Source of the DNA: Terriglobia bacterium
GTDB taxonomy: Bacteria > Acidobacteriota > Thermoanaerobaculia > Thermoanaerobaculales > Thermoanaerobaculaceae
Direction: 5' to 3'
NCBI GenBank assembly: GCA_020073245.1
Contig: JAIQFQ010000001.1
Location: 356,001 to 420,000 of the forward strand
Length of the DNA stretch: 64,000 nucleotides
Of the stretch, positions 60,891-64,000 are shown piece after piece (the stretch's first letter is position 1; each line of letters begins with the position of its first letter). The notes beneath the pieces are model-generated. The model was not told the origin of the DNA, made no database searches, and saw nothing but the letters and a program-made list of their open reading frames with translations. A program made the position numbers and the translations under genes.

Positions 60891-63446
60891 GTGTTGCTGC
60901 GCACCTTCTTCCTGCGGCCCGTGCTGCGCCGCCCGCTCCGATTCGTCACCACCGTCATCGGGGTCGCCGCCGGGATCGCCGCGGTCGTCGCGACGGTCGC
61001 CGCCAGCCGCGCCGCGGTTGCGTCGCTGCGCGAGGGTGTCAATGAAGTCGCCGGCCGTGCCCGCCTCGAGGTGACGGCTCCGGCCGGCCTGCCCGAGGAG
61101 CTCCTGGGCCGTCTCCTCCCGCTCACGGGAGATGCCGTCGTGGTGCCGGTGATCGAGGAGATTGCCCTGCTCCCCGCTCTGGGGGACGCGGTTCGCGTGC
61201 TGGGCGTGGACCTGCTGGTGGACACTCAGGTGCGGGACGTCGAGCCGGACGCTGCAGTGCTCGCCTCCGGGCGGGCTGCGAACATGCTCCTGGTCGGGTC
61301 GGGAGTGCTGCTGCCGCAACGGCTCGCCGAGCGCCTGGCGGTCCGCCCCGGCGACCCCCTTGAGATTTCCATCCGCGCCCGGCGCCGGACCCTCACGGTG
61401 GCCGGCACGTTCGCGCCGCGGCGCTTCGCATCAGTCTGGGACCGTGTCCTGATCGTCGACATCGCGCTGGCTCAGGAGCTGTTCGGGAAGGTCGGCCGCC
61501 TGGACCGCATCGAGTTGGTTCCGCGCCCGGGCATCACCGAGGCCCGCCTGACGGCGGCCGCGCGTCTCCTGCTCCCGGTGGATGTGACCGTCGAGCAGCC
61601 GCGGGCCCGTGCCGCCGCTGCATCTCGCATGGTGCGCGCCCTCCAGTTCAACCTCACGGCGCTCTCGGGCGTCTCGCTGTTCGTCGGCGCGGTGTTGGTC
61701 GCGACGACCCTCGCGACGTCGGTGGTGCAGCGCCGGGGCGTGCTGGCTCTCGCCCGTTCGCTCGGCGCCAGCCGAAGGCAGATCGCGCGGTCCCTCCTGA
61801 CCGAGGCCGTGGCGATCGGCGCCCTCGGCGGCGCTCTCGGCGTCGCAGGCGGCGTGCTCGGGGCGCGCGCGGCCCTCACCAGCGTTCGGTCCACCGTGGC
61901 TGCGGTCGTGCGCGGCGTGCCGGCGACCGACATTCGACTCCCGCTCTGGCTCGCGGCCCTCGGCCTCCTCGTGGGGGTGGGCGTCTCGGTCCTCGCTGCG
62001 ATCCTGCCCCTGGCGGAGGCGGTCCGGACCCCGCCGGTGCAGGGGCTCGTTGGCGAACGTCCGGCGTTTCTGCACCGGCCATCCCGCCGACGCGCCGCCG
62101 CGGTCGCCGCGGTGTTCGCGGTGCTCGCCGTTGCGCTCGCGCGGGCCCCCGCGTGGGACGAGCTCCCGGTGGCCGCCCTGCTTGCCAGCATGGCGCTCCT
62201 CGGAGTGCTGCTCGTGGCCGTCTCGCCGATCCTGGATCTGCTGGCGCGCGGCGCCGCGGGACCGCTCGCCCGCGCCGCCGAGGGCACCCCGATCCGCCTC
62301 GCGATCGCCGCCCTGGCGGCCGGACGGCGGCGAGCGAGTTGGGGCGCCGGCGCGGTCGGTGTTGCCGTCGCCCTCGCCGTCGCCATCGGCACGATGGTGC
62401 ATTCGTTTCGCACCACCGTGATCGACTGGGCCAACCAGGGGATGCGTGCCGACATCTGGATTCGTCCGCTCGCCGCGACCACGGGCGTTCAGGTCGGTCG
62501 CCTCGATCCGGAGGTCGTCCGGGTGGCGGAGCGCCTGTTCGGCAAGGACGTGATCGATCCGTTTCACACCGCCACGGCGTACGCGGGCACGCAGCCTGTC
62601 ACGCTCGCGGGGGGCGAGTTTGCCGTGGTGGCCCGCCGAGGCGGTGTCACGTTCCGCGACGGACGCGACTCCCGCGCCGTGTTCGCCGCGGCGCTCGCAC
62701 ACCGGGCGGCCGTGGTCGGTGAGCCGTTCGCCAGCCGATTCGGCGTCTGTGAGGGCGACACGATCACCCTCCACGTGGCGGACGGCACGCTGAGCCGCAA
62801 GGTCGAGGGCATCTTCTACGACTACTCGAACCAGCAGGGGATGGTGGTCATCGACCGCAACGATTTCCTGCGCCACTATCCGGACGACGGGCCGCGCGAG
62901 CTGGCGCTCTTCCTGCCCTCCGGTGTCGACCCCGCCGCCGCTCGCGACCGGCTGCTCGCGGCCCTCGGTGGCCGCTTCTTCGTCGAGGCGTTGCTCAACC
63001 GCGAACTCAGGGCGGAGGTCGTCGCGATCTTCGACCGCACCTTCGCGATTACCCGCGCGCTTCAGGCCGTGGCCGCCGCGGTGGCGGTGCTCGCCGTGCT
63101 GACCGTGCTCTTCGCACTGCTCGGCGAGCGCCGGAGGGATCTCGCGCTCGTGCGCGCCCTCGGGGGCACACGCCTCCAGGTCGCAGGTGTCGTTGCGGCG
63201 CAGGCCGCGCTCCTGGGGGCGACTGGAGCCGCCGGTGGGCTGGTGGTCGGGCTGGCGATCGGGTTCGTCCTGGTGAAGGTCGTAAACGTCCAGTCGTTCG
63301 GATGGACCCTCCGATTCCTGCCCCCGTGGCCCTCGCTCGCGGTCACGGGGGCGCTGGTCACCCTGGCCTGCCTCCTCGCGGGGCTCGCGCCGGCGCTCGC
63401 CGCCGCTCGGATGCATCCAGCAGAAGCGTTGCGGGAGGAGGGGTAG
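60891..63446 (+). CDS. Large FtsX-like ABC permease (AttF/AttG-like)
   Basis: An 851-residue double permease with two FtsX units. There is one helix at the start (FVTTVIGVAAGIAAVVATVAAS), a periplasmic domain, three helices around 255-400, two central helices, a second periplasmic domain, and three last helices with FALLGERRRDLALVRALGGTRLQVAGVVAAQAALLG and AARMHPAEALREEG. GTG 60891 lies two bases after the ATPase stop, which implies coupling. No ATPase domain. With the ATPase and the following lipocalin it forms the AttEFGH-type set. Confidence 0.88.
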   Translation: MLLRTFFLRPVLRRPLRFVTTVIGVAAGIAAVVATVAASRAAVASLREGVNEVAGRARLEVTAPAGLPEELLGRLLPLTGDAVVVPVIEEIALLPALGDAVRVLGVDLLVDTQVRDVEPDAAVLASGRAANMLLVGSGVLLPQRLAERLAVRPGDPLEISIRARRRTLTVAGTFAPRRFASVWDRVLIVDIALAQELFGKVGRLDRIELVPRPGITEARLTAAARLLLPVDVTVEQPRARAAAASRMVRALQFNLTALSGVSLFVGAVLVATTLATSVVQRRGVLALARSLGASRRQIARSLLTEAVAIGALGGALGVAGGVLGARAALTSVRSTVAAVVRGVPATDIRLPLWLAALGLLVGVGVSVLAAILPLAEAVRTPPVQGLVGERPAFLHRPSRRRAAAVAAVFAVLAVALARAPAWDELPVAALLASMALLGVLLVAVSPILDLLARGAAGPLARAAEGTPIRLAIAALAAGRRRASWGAGAVGVAVALAVAIGTMVHSFRTTVIDWANQGMRADIWIRPLAATTGVQVGRLDPEVVRVAERLFGKDVIDPFHTATAYAGTQPVTLAGGEFAVVARRGGVTFRDGRDSRAVFAAALAHRAAVVGEPFASRFGVCEGDTITLHVADGTLSRKVEGIFYDYSNQQGMVVIDRNDFLRHYPDDGPRELALFLPSGVDPAAARDRLLAALGGRFFVEALLNRELRAEVVAIFDRTFAITRALQAVAAAVAVLAVLTVLFALLGERRRDLALVRALGGTRLQVAGVVAAQAALLGATGAAGGLVVGLAIGFVLVKVVNVQSFGWTLRFLPPWPSLAVTGALVTLACLLAGLAPALAAARMHPAEALREEG

Positions 63447-63447
63447 C

Positions 63448-64000
63448 ATGCTCAAGGCGCTGCGGCTTGCGGTCCTTGCACTGGTCCTGGCTGCCGCCGG
63501 CTGGGAGACGGCCGTCGCCCCGCCCTCGCTACACTTCCCCCGCGACCACGGGGCTCACCCCGCGTTCCGCACCGAGTGGTGGTACATGACCGGCCAACTC
63601 GGCGACTCGGGAAGTCGCCGGTACGGCTTCCAACTCACCTTCTTTCGGCAGGGGCTCGACCCTTCGGCGCCCGAGCCCGGCCAGTCGGCGCTCCGCGCTC
63701 ACCAGGTGCTGGCGGCGCACCTTGCGATCGGTGAGCTTGGCAGCGGGCGGATGCACTTCGCCGAGCGCAGGCGCCGGATCGGGGGCGGGCTTGCCGGTGC
63801 AGCCGACGACGACCTCGATCTCTTCCTCGAAGACTGGACGATGCGGCGAACGCAGGAGGGGACGGTCGTCATCGCTGCATCGGACCGCGGGACCGCCACC
63901 GCCCTCCGCCTGGAACTCGCGCCGGCCAAGCCGCTGGTGCTCCACGGCGAGGGCGGGTTCTCGCCCAAGGGTCCGGCACCCGGGAACGCCTCCGTGTACG
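63448..64000 (+). CDS. AttH/CrtC-like exported lipocalin (3' end outside window)
   Basis: The frame from ATG 63448, one base after the permease stop, stays open to the window edge (184 residues). A signal peptide (LRLAVLALVLAAAG) is followed by LHFPRDHGAHPAFRTEWWYMTGQL and FGFQLTFFR-like strands, the hallmark of the CrtC/AttH family that includes carotenoid 1,2-hydratase and predicted secreted hydrolases. It is probably periplasmic and handles a hydrophobic molecule moved by the ABC transporter. Carotenoid hydratase activity is possible but not shown. Confidence 0.85.
   Translation, partial: MLKALRLAVLALVLAAAGWETAVAPPSLHFPRDHGAHPAFRTEWWYMTGQLGDSGSRRYGFQLTFFRQGLDPSAPEPGQSALRAHQVLAAHLAIGELGSGRMHFAERRRRIGGGLAGAADDDLDLFLEDWTMRRTQEGTVVIAASDRGTATALRLELAPAKPLVLHGEGGFSPKGPAPGNASVY

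Noticed and set aside
61431-63455. Minus-strand open frame of 674 codons opposite the ABC permease
   Set aside because: Arg/Glu/His/Gly-rich antisense product; the plus strand encodes clear membrane helices and FtsX motifs.
1-64000. tRNA or rRNA genes
   Set aside because: No cloverleaf with a GGTTCRANTCC-type T-loop and no rRNA-like sequence was noticed by eye; a covariance-model scan would be decisive.

Overview
This is a 64-kb stretch of a high-G+C (about 70% by eye), Gram-negative-type bacterial chromosome. The gene families include a Ser/Thr kinase with HRDVSPDN, a DUF4388 protein, YajQ, an M28 peptidase with a signal peptide, AddAB, a class II photolyase, a CarH-type B12 photoreceptor and integron cassettes. 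Together they suggest Acidobacteriota or a myxobacterial/delta-proteobacterial-grade lineage. That placement is inference, because there is no rRNA or tRNA in the window to anchor it. The left edge cuts a Ser/Thr kinase gene and the right edge cuts an AttH/CrtC-like lipocalin gene.

Layout. 2-2689: kinase with a long helical repeat tail. 2.7-16.2 kb: a catabolic island. On the minus strand it has a dihydropyrimidine-dehydrogenase-like iron-sulfur flavoprotein, SsnA, a hydantoinase and YhhN. Divergently on the plus strand it has a PLP lyase, YgeY, two tandem YgeW-type carbamoyltransferases, carbamate kinase and a threonine-synthase-like enzyme. This gene content matches the ygeW/ygeY/hyuA/ygfK/ssnA/arcC cluster known for anaerobic purine (uric acid) breakdown, with differences described in the findings. 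16.2-19.5 kb: secreted and housekeeping genes on the minus strand. 19.6-24.7 kb: GGDEF protein, RNase E/G, YajQ and DUF4388 protein (a c-di-GMP-flavoured run). 24.7-27.6 kb: integron cassettes with attC sites but no integrase. 28.7-35.7 kb: a candidate synthase-dependent exopolysaccharide locus made of a secreted glycosidase-like protein, a giant deacetylase/TIM-barrel protein and a family-2 glycosyltransferase. 35.9-45.6 kb: minus-strand GNAT, AddA, AddB, HD-nucleotidase and photolyase. 45.8-49.6 kb: glucose 1-dehydrogenase and a GH63-like glucosidase. 49.7-53.7 kb: MacA-like adaptor and two MacB-like permeases with no ATPase. 55.2-58.2 kb: a histidine-ammonia-lyase homologue with a Cys in the cofactor-forming triad, and a fucose-isomerase-like protein. 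58.3-64 kb: DUF1295 protein divergent from a CarH regulator, which is followed by an ABC transporter and the AttH-like lipocalin.

A second theme is non-coding. At least ten short tandem arrays with a 7-bp period (for example CGTGGTC) lie mostly between genes, often as the arms of palindromes. One is translated inside a coding sequence and another forms the end of one. A separate 137-bp nested palindrome of the ATTGCGAGGAG/GCAATCTC type lies at 56.8 kb.
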